This document shows, piece after piece, positions 43,541 through 55,505 of a stretch of DNA of 64,000 bases. The DNA is from Coptis chinensis (Eukaryota > Streptophyta > Magnoliopsida > Ranunculales > Ranunculaceae). Each line of letters begins with the position of its first letter. Within the stretch, counting starts at the first letter, position 1. The notes under the pieces are model-generated. The model ran no database searches. It was not told where the DNA came from and saw only the letters and a list, made by a program, of their open reading frames with translations. The DNA lies in NCBI GenBank assembly GCA_015680905.1, contig CM027384.1, positions 70,749,001 to 70,813,000 of the forward strand. The letters run 5' to 3'. Made by a program: the position numbers and the translations under genes.

Positions 43541-46500
43541 CACTAGGCGCTCACGCCATTATGCGGGCACAAGGTTTGGCAATCTTACGACTCGTAAAAT
43601 GCAATATGATATTAGCTATTTTTTTTTTATGTGGGCACATGTAGGTTAGGGTCGGCCCTGACGCCATTCGCTCCTAACGTCAAGAATGGTGGATTTCCTT
43701 TCTTTTCTATTCAGTGGCGAGCAATTCTTTCTTTCTTTTTAAGGGTGTGACTCATCAGTATACCTTGCCTGTCTCTAAGAGGCCTCCCTATCCCTAACCC
43801 AGGGAGTGGGTTGAAAGGCCGACAACATTCAATCCTGCAGGAAACTTGCACTTGTGGCTCAGAGCGTTTTATTAGGCTCGCTCGGACTACGTTAAGAATG
43901 AATCTTTTGTGCCATTCATATGATCATTGTTATAGTCGGCATAACAGCCAACTACAGCTGTAACTGGAACAACCAGTTATTCAGCTGATTATTAGCTGAT
44001 GAGACTTGGTGGGTATATATATTCAAAGATGAAATGGAGCATGATGATAACGAAGTGTGTGTGGGATCGAAAAGCCATTTACCTCGTGATTTGAGTCCCA
44101 ATGCGGAGAAGTGTGAGGCAATTACTCTTAACACTTAGTCTTCATTGCATTGAGAATGTACCTAGACTCCTAGAGAGTAGAGACCTGATCGTCCGGTCTT
44201 AGGCCCAAATTCGGATTTTCAGTTTTTCCAATGAATACCGTGTCTCCCTTGCTATAATGAGAACTTACCAAGGGACAAGGAAAAGTTGATTGATTTTTAG
44301 ATAAATAACCAAGTTCTGATTGCGGTTGTGATAGGCTTTTCATCTTATGATCATAAACAAATCAATTTTATTTGCATTTAATAAGTTCCACTTGCCACCC
44401 CCTCGCCGTTCTATGTTACTACTCTTACGCCGATCTATTTTTTGTTTCAACTTTAATTTTGCAAATCATCCGAACCTAGAGTAAAACCATGCTATGTTTA
44501 GGCCTCTAAAGTGACATTGCATTTCGACGCCTTTCCCAAATTTGCTGATGGTACATGGGTCATGGGGACCTTATACATTTGATAACAATACAAGAAGTTA
44601 ATTTTTACACTTTCTTTGGTGTTTCAATGTTAGATGGTAATGACATCGCGGAACAGTTATAGTGGCAATAAATTAAACGTTAAGTTTTTCTCATTTTGAA
44701 TCGAGTCTATCCGATCGCCGTAGGAGAATTCAATTGGTGATTAGATTGTTCAAGAAGTAGATTCCTAGAATATTGCTCAAGTTGAGTCCCGCATGGATTG
44801 GCTATCAGATATTTGGCTCCTACATGGTCAAACACAATTTGATCTTAGGTCCACAACCATTCAATTCGTGCTCTCCCGTGACTAAATGTTATGCTTCTTA
44901 CCATTGATAAAAGGAAAATGATAGAGTCCCGCAACTTCTTTATGTTAGTAACAAGCTCAACAGATTGATTGGCGTCAAGGTTGCAAACTTAATATAGTCA
45001 AGTTAGACTACCTCCGATTCTCTGAATGTCAGAACTAAATGATACGAAAGAACAGTAAAAGATTCAGTACCTTTGTACTATGCAATTATATATTTGGCAG
45101 AAACTCCTCCTACAAGGGGCTCTTTAGCCTATGTATGGACTTTTTAATCGGGCTGTCGAATGTAATAAGATTGGTAATCATTAGTGCGCGGAACTTATTG
45201 AATAGTACATAAAGTTCTCCGGTGAGTCCTCTATAAATTATATGCTTAAGTATAATGTGTCGATGCTAACATACAAAAAGTTTTAAGACGTCAAGGATGA
45301 AGGAACTAATGTACATCAAGGCACTAAGATACTTGCTTTGACAAGTATATATTGTTCATGCACATCAATAATGGTTATCATGTGCAGAGCACGTGCATTA
45401 TGCTAGTATATGTAATGGGGTGTATAAAGGTAATTAATCCCATTATGTTTATTATATATTGACTACTGAGTGCTTGGTGTCTCACATTCCTCTATCATGT
45501 TGCAATGGGAGTTTTTCAAAGCCGCTCTACCATGTAATCTAAGTTTTTGTAAGAGATGATTTTTATTTTGCAATACTGGTCCAAAGTTATAGTAACAATA
45601 GTTTGCGATTGCTTGCCCCTATTTTTCATCCATCCAAAGGTAAGAACGCTAGGTGGATCTTTCATATTGAAACCGTTATGTGCCGGTGAAGCTCCTTTTT
45701 GTTCACCATTGTTTTTCATTTGTATTTGTTCTTGGTTTTGGTGCTTTGGACATTTTTAAAAATAAAAATGAATTATCACATTTCCTTTGGCTATATATTA
45801 TGTTGTAGATGTCATTGGATGAGTCCGATTGGTTGTTGTGCTTTTCTAATGGTCTCGCTATGTCGTGGGAAACAACTTGAGTGCTTTCGGGACTGCATTT
45901 ACTTAATATATTTGTTGTGCTTTGAATACAATTCCTTGTATGTGCCGCAACACAATGGGGCAAGGTCTTAAGGAAAACCCTCTAGAACCATCCTCTACAG
46001 TTTTCCTAAGCATGCCACTTCATGTTGGTATCATGATAATATCTTTGCGAAGTTGCTTGAAAAAGTTAAACTTGTAGAACCGAGTCATGTCATTACCAAT
46101 CTAGATTAACATATAACATACATGCTTTCTCCTTATTAAGTTTTTTTTGTTTTGAGATGTTCACTATACTTTGAATATTGTCCTCAGGTATACTATGAAT
46201 ATTGTCCTAGGTCGTTGGGGTAGATTTATGTCTCCTTATGTCTTTTTTAATTTTTTGTATCAGAGTTAGTTGATGGGGTAGATTTATGAAAGGACTTGGG
46301 GAGGGTAGGTGTGTAAGAAATGTGGCAATTGGGAATAGTCATTTGATCTTTCCCCCCTCTTACATTTGGGGAGGGGAACAGGGGGGTCATGAATAATGTT
46401 TTCCTTTGTCTACGCCTTCAAAGTATGACATTGTGGTGTGCATGGTTTTCCGATCTTCAAAAACACCTACATGCGTTCAGATCTTTTATAATATCTGAAT

Positions 46501-46925
46501 CAGTTGTACAAATTTGATAGTGAATTAGGTTCACCAAGGTGAACTATGGTGCTTTTTGACCTTGCATCGATGTATGAATGGATTTGCTCTCTAGGCGGAG
46601 TGGGAAGACATATACAATGCTTTCGGTGAGATTGACGAGTTGGAAGTAAAGCCCGTCTAGAGGTGGGATGACACCACGCATATTTGAATTCTTAATGCGT
46701 AAGATATGTTGCTCCCTCAAAGCACATTCACCTTCTACGGTATGTTTTGTATTTGTTATTAGTAATAATTTACATGTTATATGTACTCAGTATACATGTG
46801 TATTATTCATCACATCTAAACATTATTGTCCGATATGCCATTTCAACTTTTCCCGAGTTGTTTCATTGTATAATCGATTTTGTCATAAACTAACCAAGAA
46901 TAACTTGCATTTTTGTTGTTGTAGA
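43541..46925 (+). other. CACTA interior between the two captured genes
   Basis: 3.4 kb with no identified gene. Open stretches on both strands at 45,516-45,971 and a plus ORF at 46,668-46,931 are not recognised. A coding-looking piece at about 46,590-46,740 ends at a donor-like CGG|TATGTT. It could be an upstream exon of the CCD7 fragment or another capture. Confidence 0.35.
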
Positions 46926-49110
46926 GTTTGATTCAAATTTCAAGTTAATGAATAAGCAAACATATAACATCTCGAACACATGATGGTTCATGATTGGGCC
47001 TTCACGGACACGCACTATATTTTATTTGGGAATCGTATTAAGCTCGATATTCCTGGTGAGTTAAACTTTAGATATGCAACATTATCACATGTTCCTAACA
47101 CAAGTTTTGATTTACGTAAGTGCCTAAACTCAAATAGATCATCATACATGAATTAGCTTTCTAGCATTGTGCTAAAATTTCGGGTTCTCGATAAGCTATT
47201 CATGCAAATTACAATTTATATTTGTTCGAACGTGAAAGTTGCTTTTAGTTTGGAATCAAAATTTCACAATATTATGTAAACACTGATTTAGAAGGACCAT
47301 TGTAACATTATATATCTTTGCATTTGCATAGAAGTGATTAATCTAGTCTAGCATTTGAATTGCAGTGGTCAATGCTTGCATTAAGTGGGATATCTCCGAT
47401 GATATCTGCGTTGTCTATGGACGATAGCAAATCTACATCTCCTATTTACTTGCTTCCTCGATTTCCAAATGAGATTGTTGAAGATCGAGATTGGAGGGTA
47501 CCGATTGAGGCTCCAAAACAGATGTGGCTATTACATGTGGGTAATGCCTTGAGAGAGGGATGTGAAAGGGAATCTAGAAATTCAAGTGCATGTTTTGCTT
47601 GCTCCTACCAATGGTTCAATTTTTGCAAAATGTTTGGTAATTTCTTTTACTATCACACTATTTTCTGTTTTTATCACCACGATATGATCCTTTTTTTTTC
47701 TTATTTAATTTGAATATTGACTTTTACTACGGTGGTAATTTGTAAATCGCCGCATGTAACATAAAGCAAGGATTTTAATTTTTTCATGATTTTGTAGGAT
47801 ATGATTTGGAGAAGTGGTACATTGGACCCTTCTTTTATGAATGCAAGAGAAGGTGAAGAGGATTCACTTTGCCTCATCTAGTGGAGGTACTCTTTGTGTT
47901 CCCGTGTATGTTTTGTGATTAAAGCGTGTATGTTCTGTGGACTCACTGCCTTCATCTTCTCTGTTCACCATGTTTATCGTTATCAAAAAAAAATGTTTGT
48001 CATTTAAAACTTCTAATAGGATCACCCAACAAACCATATCTTCACCACATGGAATCACTCCAATATTTTCTACCTCAAACAAATAAGATGTGTACTTTTC
48101 TTTAGAGCCTTCTAATAATCTGAGAAGGTAATTTTCTTTTAATTTTCAAAAGAACACAGATTACACTAGAAATTAGAAACATTTGAACCGAAGTTATGTG
48201 GTTTCTTATGTTAGTAGAATATGTAGTAATCTGTTTAATTGAATGATCTTTTGAGCGATTAAGAAAAAGATCCCACAATTCAAAGTTGTAAAGTTTACGA
48301 CTAAATCTTATGACAATGTAGGTGTCTATGAACTTTGACAAAGAAGGAAATTGTAAATATTGTTCCGTTGAGCCCTTGAACCTTTGGATTACACCTTTCG
48401 ACTTTCCTGTGATCAACCCAATGGTCTCAAGTAGAAAAAAACAAGTACATTTATCTTTGCCACATCTACGGTTCCCGCCAAACCTTGCCGCATTTTTCCT
48501 TTTGATAATGTTGCAAAGCTCAAATGGGATGACAAGTCGGTTTCGACTTGGTGGGTTGAAATCGAAGATTTATCGGTGAGCCCATCTTCATTTCTAAAGG
48601 TGACAAAGAGGATGACGGATACCTCCTTGTAGTAGAGGTAAGAATGAACACATCGAGTAGGTACTTACTCATGCTAAATGACAAAGAAGGCTGAATTGGG
48701 GAACCGATCTTCCTTATAGAACAATAGAAATTCCCTATGTTATCCCCCTCGTTGCCATGTTATGTTGGGTGCATTTTGTATTTCAACATGTCCTTTGGGT
48801 TTCAAGGTAGTTACATATTATGGCAACACAAACTAACCACATTAAAAGAAAAGAGTATATGGTAACTTTTTGTGCAGACTCCGTTAATCACAAAAAGTTG
48901 TGGAACTATCTACTCTTGTCTCTGTTTTAACGGATGTTAATCTATGTTTTTGATTTTTCAAGTATGCAGTTTCAGTACAAAGATGTTACCTTGTGATTTT
49001 AGATCCAAGACGGATAGGAAGCCGATCATTAGCAGAAGGCTTGAAGTTCCCAAAACTTAAATTTTCCTCTTGCTTTTCATGGTTTTGGGTGGAGAGAATT
49101 AGTTGTATCG
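46926..49110 (+). pseudogene. CCD7: Captured CCD7 (MAX3) carotenoid cleavage dioxygenase fragment, introns retained
   Basis: CCD7 cleaves 9-cis-beta-carotene in plastids, an early step of strigolactone synthesis. Exon pieces: about 46,985-47,053 (MVHDWAFTDTHYILFGNRIK), 47,363-47,636 (SPIYLLPRFPNEIV; DWRVPIEAPKQMWLLHVGNA; CSYQWFNFCKMFG), 47,798-47,886 (YDLEKW, frameshifted), 48,322-48,637 (FDKEGNCKYCSVEPLNLW, FDFPVINP; DDGYLLVVE) and from 48,963 (YAVSVQRCYLVILDPRRIG). The HDWAFTDTHYI segment holds one of the iron-ligand histidines of the family. The N-terminal and C-terminal parts are missing and several frameshifts are present. Splice borders are mostly normal. The DWRVP and SVEPL segments are specific to CCD7 as I recall it. 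Confidence 0.85.
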
Positions 49111-49640
49111 TTTCGTATTTGATTGCATTATTACTTCGTTAAATAGTTTGTGTCGATAATTCATTTTATACATAATGACCCAACGCGCATTACCCACAGT
49201 TTTCAAGAGGTGAGTGGAAGCAAAGCAATTATCAAATACAAATTATGTGTTATATATTGAAATTGCCATTGAAGCTGACTAAAGCTTATGATCGTCGCAG
49301 GTTTCAATTCAAGATGCATGGAAGCAAATCATTTCTCGGATGCCTCTTCAAGACGGGAAAATTTGAATATCTGTGGTCACCAGTTCACCACCATTGAGTC
49401 ATGAAAAAACATCGATATACTCGGGGAGAGTACCATGCGAGAACTTCAGTTGAGAAACAAATTTGAACAAAAATTTGGAATGTGTCGCCAGTCGCGAGTT
49501 GTTCAAACCGCTTTTCTACGGATGATATTTGAGAAGATTTTGGATGGCAAGGGCTATTTATTATCGGCACTATATGCTCTAGTTCAAGTTTCGTTATTTT
49601 CTCGTTTGTTTACACATGGGGTGGCCTAAGTAAGATGTTT
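49111..49640 (+). other. CACTA interior after the CCD7 fragment
   Basis: No gene recognised. A plus ORF at 49,435-49,629 and a minus ORF at 49,385-49,570 overlap and show no known motif. A spliced tail of the chimeric transcription unit is possible. Confidence 0.35.
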
Positions 49641-50269
49641 TGGGTGTACATGTGGAGTTAATAATGAACGAATAAAAATGCATTTCTTTTGCCATTTCAT
49701 TGTTGTTTTACTGCCAAATAAAGTGTGCTTTTCTGGAATTTATATCATTCGCAACAATTTTGGTGTAGCTAAAAGATTTGATTCTACCGTAACGTAGACA
49801 CTTTTTGCCACACTTGGTGTGTCGCTAAATTTATGGACGTCTGTTGTCACGCCAAATGTATAGCTAAAAATTCAAACTTTCCGCAACGGAAATAGTGTAG
49901 CAAAAGGTTGCCTTTTGCGATGTCTAGTTGTGCAGCTAAAGGTATCACTTTTGCAACGCCATCCTAGTTGTTACAAGCTCTCTTTTGCGGCCTTAACGCC
50001 GCCGCAAATAGTTTGAAATAAATTTGTAATTAATTTAATTTTCATAAATGAAGTAGCAACGGAATTAGTGTATTAGGCCCATAGGCGTCATAACAAACTA
50101 GGAACATTTGCCACGCCACTTTTGGCGTTGCATTTGAGTATTTGAGACGACTTTTAGCCACGCCTTTGCAACGCCATCCGGGTGCGTTGCGGCGACAGAT
50201 CTTTGCCACGCTCAAAGGCACCTTTAGCGATGGGGTATGGCGCTGCTAAAACTATGCTCTGTTGTAGTG
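49641..50269 (-). repeat. Right subterminal and terminal inverted repeats of the CACTA element
   Basis: Dense GC-rich words: TTTTGCCACAC, GTTGTCACGCC, CGCAACGGAAATAGTGTAGC, CTTTTGCAACGCC, CGCCGCCGCAAATAG, TTTGCCACGCCAC, GGTGCGTTGCGGCG, TGGCGCTGCTAAAAC. It ends TCTGTTGTAGTG, the inverse of the left end. Confidence 0.85.
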
Positions 50270-51181
50270 TGGCTGTGTAAGAATTGTGCTTGTTCCTCGT
50301 CGTGCATTGTCTGAAGCTTGTGAAACTCAAGAAGTCTGGTCATGATGATGTTCTGATGTGTGTATAATGTCATTAGTCCTTGGTGAATTGTACGAAGGCC
50401 TTCTATATGATTAAATACGTTGTGTATTGCATTGTCAACGAAGATGTTGACAGAGGAAAAAACTTCGCCGGTTTCTGCACCGGCATGGTTCTTTACAATT
50501 TCAGGAGTCCAAAAACCGTTCATACAAACGGAGTGAATGGTGAGAATGTTAGTTGTTTTGAGATAGGTAGTAGGAGCAGTAATAGGAAAACCCCAACGCA
50601 CGTCACAATGGTTGGCAAAGGAGCTGACTTTTTCCTGGCACGTATGATCGCGTTCCAGAGAAATTGAATTATGCAAAAATCATTGATTTTAGTCTGCAGG
50701 ACCTAGAGTAGATGGAGGAGGGGTTTGGTTATTTCGAAAATGTGTCGAGCACATTATGGGCTAGCCATTGGATCACAGCTAATTGGTTCTTTTGCAATAA
50801 TCGCTGATAAACAATGCGGTTTTTCCGATTGTATTCGCCGTAAAGGATAGTTGCAAACATTAGATGTCTTATATTGTCGAATGTTGAATCCTAAAGGTGT
50901 ACCCCAGGGTTTGTTATGGGAATTTGAAAGACCTCGGAGATGATTTCCGGAGTCAATTCGCGCTCGCATCCGTTTGTACGGACAAAGAATTGCCCGTTTT
51001 GGAAATAACCGTGTGTATAGAAATATAGAACCAACTCTCTAGAATAAACTACCTCCTTATGATGTAATAGAGGGAACCATCCGCGACGTAAAATTTCAGT
51101 GTCAAAATATAGTTAAAATAGACCGCTCTGAAAAAAATTCATAAAGTTTTGCTCGGGCACGAAAATTCGAGTGAGGGCCAT
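50270..51181 (-). pseudogene. Accessory ORF b, N-terminal and middle part, split by the CACTA element
   Basis: ATG at 51,181 opens MALTRIFVPEQNFMNFFQSG, matching the start of accessory ORF a. After a stop the homology continues with ELVLYFYTHG, ELTPEIISEVFQIPI, FDNIRHLMFATILYGEYN and QKNQLAVIQWLAHNVL in shifting frames, then a C-terminal helical part (MTRLLEFHKLQTMHDEEQAQ) up to the TSD at 50,272. The rest is at 37,267-37,431. Multiple frame breaks. Function unknown, as for its relatives. Confidence 0.65.
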
Positions 51182-52195
51182 TGAAGATGGAAGGAATGGA
51201 GTGGTGAAGATAATTCAGTGAAAAAGGGAAGACTAGATTGTAGAGGTGTCGAGCCTAGCTATAAATATGCACCAATCCAAAAGTTTAGAAAATACGGATC
51301 AAGGTGTCACAGGGTAGTTAGACCACGTGTATCTTCTAAAATAATTTTATCAAGGTGCTTGCCCAAAAGATCGTTTAAAGTTAGATCCCTGAGACTGTGA
51401 GTCAGACGTGGGAAGAGATAGAATATACGAGAGAAGGTTTAACAAGGTAGTTTGACCAACTTGTATATTCATAAATCAATTAAACAAGGCACAAAAGTGG
51501 ATGTAGTATGGAGGGGAAAGAATAGGGCATGCAACTACAAGGAGTGGCGCACTCTACCTAATTTTTTTTTTTAGCAAGATCTCTAGACGTAGCGTAAGTA
51601 GAAGAACAAGTAATACGAATACGTAGATAGGATCTTACATTAAGTTGTAACAACGTACAAGGATATGAAAACACACCATAATCACAACGAAAAAAATACA
51701 TATCTAGATATTAGATATGACTATATGCCACATCAACAACATTACGATAATAAAACTACCGAGCATGAAGACGTGAGTAGCATATTCAATTTGCTGCTGC
51801 TCGAACTTTTCTAGTGCATCCATGAAGCTGAAGATTGGTAAGAACTTAAAAAAAATGTAATTGGAATTAAAGAAAAAGTGTAGAGGGGAGAAGATGAAAG
51901 GAGTGAATGTGAAGGATGTGGTGAACTTTCTATTTATAGAAAGGAAATGTAGCTGTTTTCTTATCGTTGTGGTGGCGGTTTTGTGACCATTTTCTGACCA
52001 TTGCAAATTGTTAGTTAAAGAGAGAGAGAGAGAATAAATATTGGAGATATATAAGATCTAATATAATACTTGACAAAGCAAAATTTTGTGGAAAATGTAG
52101 GAAATATAAGACATATGTAGGTAGAAAATTAAAATGGAAACACGTAAATAAAATATCCGATATAAATAAAATACAAGTCCAGGAAAATTAAACTT
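51182..52195 (-). other. Spacer between accessory ORFs a and b
   Basis: AT-rich. It holds the recurring motif (plus strand CGTTTAAAGTTAGATCCC at about 51,370-51,388), similar to the motif near 11,394, 22,030 and 54,207, about 190 bases upstream of ORF b in the sense direction. A short GA repeat lies at 52,016-52,034. The minus ORF at 51,704-52,006 shows no known motif. Confidence 0.5.
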
Positions 52196-53351
52196 CTACT
52201 GGGAATTCTCTGGGGCTGCTGAAGAAGAACCATGATTCCTGCGATGGCGTGCAGGACGAACTCCCATGGAGACTAACTGCTCATGGATATCGCCTAGAGT
52301 ATGCATCACCTGGGCTTGAAACTAGTGCTGGTTTTCCATGAGCATTCGCAGGAACTTGTTTTGGCGAGTCCTTAGCTGATCCTAAAATGCATCCATGGAA
52401 GTGCTCATTTCTTGCTGAAATTCGCCCATGGCGTCGGTCAGTGAATCATGGCGAGTGCGCATATCTTCCCTAAATTCACCCATGTAATGTTCCATCAATA
52501 CTTGACAAGTATACATGTCTTGCATGCCACTGTTCATAGTGCGTAGGGCATCTATAGGATGGCTCATCTAGCTCATAGCAGCCTCATCAAAGAAAGGGGG
52601 AGGGGATAGGGGAGGTGGAGTCACATTATCTTGTTCCATTGTCATAGCGTGTTGTGGGTTCCCATGGGAACTGTATGCACTTCTTGAAAACATGCATATT
52701 CTCATATTGCAGCATAGGAACTAAAGGTGTAGCAGATAGGAAACCCAAATTTATCATAACTTGTGTGACAAGAACGGCAAGAGGAGCTGACCTGAGCGTG
52801 GCATGAGTAATGATGTCGAATAGAAAGGTCACAATGTAGAAGTTTCCCTTTCGCTCCTGGAGGACCCAGAGTAGCTGGAGAAATGTCTTGTTAATGTCAG
52901 CTGGCTTAGAGGTGCCAATGACATTCTGACCCAGCCATTGAGTCACTGCAAGTTGGTTCCGACGCGGAGAACGTTGATAAGCGCATTTCCCATCAATATT
53001 ATAATCACTCTCGATTAACGTGTTAAAAATTAGGTCGTAAGTCCATGGATACACGGACTGCTGCTGAGTCGGCACATGGTCGACCAAAGGTATGCCAGTG
53101 ATCCCGGAGATCAAGGCGGGTGTGACTTGGCGAGGCACGTCATCGATGGTGACCCAAAAATGGTCGCCATTAAAACTGTCATTGTTGTAGAACTTCAACA
53201 CCAAATCTATCGAATAGAGACCGCGATTGGCATACAACAGATATTCCTAACCTCGAGATTGAATTTCAGTATCAAAAAATGGGGAAAACATCCCATTTTC
53301 AAAGAGTGATCCAAAATTCCTTTCTACTAAAATTCGCCTGTTTCTAGCCAT
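52196..53351 (-). pseudogene. Accessory ORF a (Athila-type), nearly open
   Basis: ATG at 53,351 opens MARNRRILVERNFGSLFENG and runs to a stop at 53,249. The main stretch, 53,237-52,626, has YSIDLVLKFYNND, QVTPALISGITGIPL, the Y-D-L-I-F-N-T-L-I-E-S-D-Y-N box, RSPRRNQLAVTQWLGQNVIG and FYIVTFLFDIITHATL. A stop near 52,626 is followed by a helical segment (52,567-52,382) and a basic end RPARHRRNHGSS, with the final stop at 52,196. It is the best preserved of the four copies. It resembles plant Transposase_32/ATHILA-type proteins. Its place after pol is that of the env-like or accessory ORF of Athila elements. No signal peptide or clear membrane span. Confidence 0.7.
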
Positions 53352-54734
53352 TTGAGGATCTGAGGAAGAGGACGGTGATTGTTTTGAGATGAGAGGAAAA
53401 ATTTGAAGTTGGTGGCAAAACATAAATTGAAATGGGGTTGTGGTGGTCTCATGTGAAACTGGAGTTGAATTGGGAGCTATCTCGTGCGAGACTCGAATGG
53501 AGGGGAGCGAGATCCGGTTTTTGTGGGAGAAGAAATGAGGAAATGGTGACACATGGTGAGGTGTCTCGGGTTATAAATGGGCTGAGAATCACGAGATTTG
53601 GTCGGGCCCAATTTTTTTCCCAAGCCCAAATCAAACCTGAAAAATGTAAACGTGCACACATGACTCGTTTGGACTCCAAATTGGATAAATGAGCTGCTGA
53701 AATGATCGGCATGAAAAATACCATCCAATTTGAGGTGGCATGCTCAAAGGTCAAAGGAATTTTTGAAAAGAAGGAGGGATGTTTCATTTATAAACAAGGG
53801 TTTCTTTTTTATGGTTTTATTTCTATACAAAGGGGATTAATGTGAACAACACTAGATGGCTAGAAGACACTCCATCCAACTCTCAGGCAACTGTCATGTT
53901 GGCTCTAGAGTGAACCCAATCTAGCTAGACTATGGCTTCACCTTTAAGTATTGTGGGTCTAGGGTGCAGGACGGTACCATCCTTGACCGTGTGCACTACG
54001 GTCTAATAATATTACCCTTATTACATATGGTTAGCCTCAAACCGCCCCAAAGGAAACTCAAAATAACCAATATCTAGGGGTTGGCCTGGTGGAATCAATT
54101 GCACGTGTCCCAAGTAGGCAATATTCAATGTTGAACACGAATCTTTTTGTGCATAGCGTTAATGCAAGGGGAATTTTAAAAGACATCAATATATACATAT
54201 ATACAAGGTGAGTCTTTTAACGTCAGATCTTCAAGATGAATCCCAACCTGTGGGAGGAACGACCTTGCAAAGTTGATCTCGAGCTGCTAGTGTCAAACAA
54301 GTGTATACGTTATAATAAGCACCTTCACCAAGCAGCTGAAGACTAGGGCAGTTAGGGGTTTGACAATGCAAACACCATCCCATTCTGTGCGCACTTCGAC
54401 GACAAGCAAAAGTACTACGACCTTGTCTAATTCGAGAGGGGTGAGACTTTGTCCAAATTACGATTTGAACATGGGCAGGAAGAAAGTAGAAAAGAGTGGA
54501 GAAATAAGAGGGAGAAAATTTTTGGAACCCATCATTTACCAACAGGAACATTTGCTCACATTTCAGAAGACATTTATACTCAGTCCTAAAATAGAGTTTT
54601 TGTGGACTACGGCTCCGGCACTTGCAACCACACACTTCAAAGTAATTTTGAGATCATAAAATAGAAGATGGCTTGGCTACCAAAATGACGTACCCTCTAC
54701 AGAAAAACAAGATTGAGTATGCCAAACAAAACAT
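53352..54734 (-). other. Spacer between pol and accessory ORF a of W
   Basis: No gene is recognised; open stretches on both strands between 53,432 and 53,787 and at 54,231-54,659 overlap each other and lack motifs. It holds the recurring motif GTCTTTTAACGTCAGATC at about 54,206-54,223. Confidence 0.5.
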
Positions 54735-55505
54735 CTAGTCTATGTAGATTGGATCCTGAAGAAGAGTTTGTTCAACAGTTGGGGAGCGTAACTCGTGGTA
54801 ATGTTTGAGGCGTTGGCCATTTACTTGAAATTCGCTGTTATCTTGTGGATTAAGCAAAGAGATTGCCCTATAATGGGTCACAGCTGACACAATGAAATGA
54901 CCAGACCATCGTGTTTTCAATTTACCAGGAAAAATGTGTAATCTGGAGTTGTAAAGTAAAAAATTTTGGCCAATTTTGAAATCTTTACGCAAAATGTGTT
55001 TGTCGTGCACTCTTTTTATATTAGCTTTGTAGGATTTTGAGAGATCATAAGCATCACTCTGAATCTCCTCAAGCTTATTTAATTGCAATTTTTGCTTTTC
55101 GCCTATCGCGTTGATATTATAATTGAGACTTTTGATGGCCCATAGAGCACGATGCTCAAGTTCAACCGACAGATGACAAGATTTTCCAAAAACGATGGGG
55201 TAAGGAGACATCCCTATAGGTGTTTTAAAGGTCGTTCGGTATGCCTACAAGGCATCTGATAAGCGGAGAGACCAGTCTTTTCTTGAGGGATTGACAGTTT
55301 TCTTCAGAATTGACTTTATCTCTCTGTTTGAGACTTCTACTTGGCCACTCGTCTGTGGGTGATATGGAGTAGCAACTTTGTGAGTAAATCCATATTTCTT
55401 CATTAAAAACCCAAAAAAATTATTACAAAAATGTGTACCCCCATCACTGATGATAGCTTTGGGGATACCAAAACGAGTGAAAATATTTTCTTTTACAAAT
55501 TTCAC
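54735..55505 (-). pseudogene. pol: Integrase core end and C-terminal part of W
   Basis: 55,505-55,245 has the core: [18 protein letters not shown] (second catalytic Asp), [20 protein letters not shown] (Glu). After a stop, 55,211-54,735 continues [52 protein letters not shown] and [11 protein letters not shown]. These align box by box with element A. Stops at 55,243 and in the linker show it is broken in at least two places. Confidence 0.85.

Larger units (their letters stand above)
37432..50269 (+). mobile_element. CACTA (En/Spm) transposon with captured host genes
   Basis: Both ends are CACTACAACAGA in inverted orientation (37,432 on the plus strand; 50,269 on the minus strand), flanked by the 3-bp duplication TGG (37,429-37,431 and 50,270-50,272). 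Subterminal regions on both sides are packed with GC-rich words such as TTTGCAACGCC and GCGTTGC. Length 12,838 bp. The interior holds a degraded Transposase_24-type gene, a WVD2-like/TPX2 gene fragment and a CCD7 fragment, all on the plus strand. No TnpD-type transposase is recognisable, so it is non-autonomous. It splits accessory ORF b. Confidence 0.9.

Noticed and set aside
45900..46010. Possible Copia integrase end (VPQHNGARS)
   Set aside because: Only a short resemblance to the PQQNG box, with no other integrase motif nearby.
53432..53787. Overlapping ORFs on both strands between W pol and accessory ORF a
   Set aside because: Three frames are open at once, none has a known motif, and the region corresponds to spacer in related elements.
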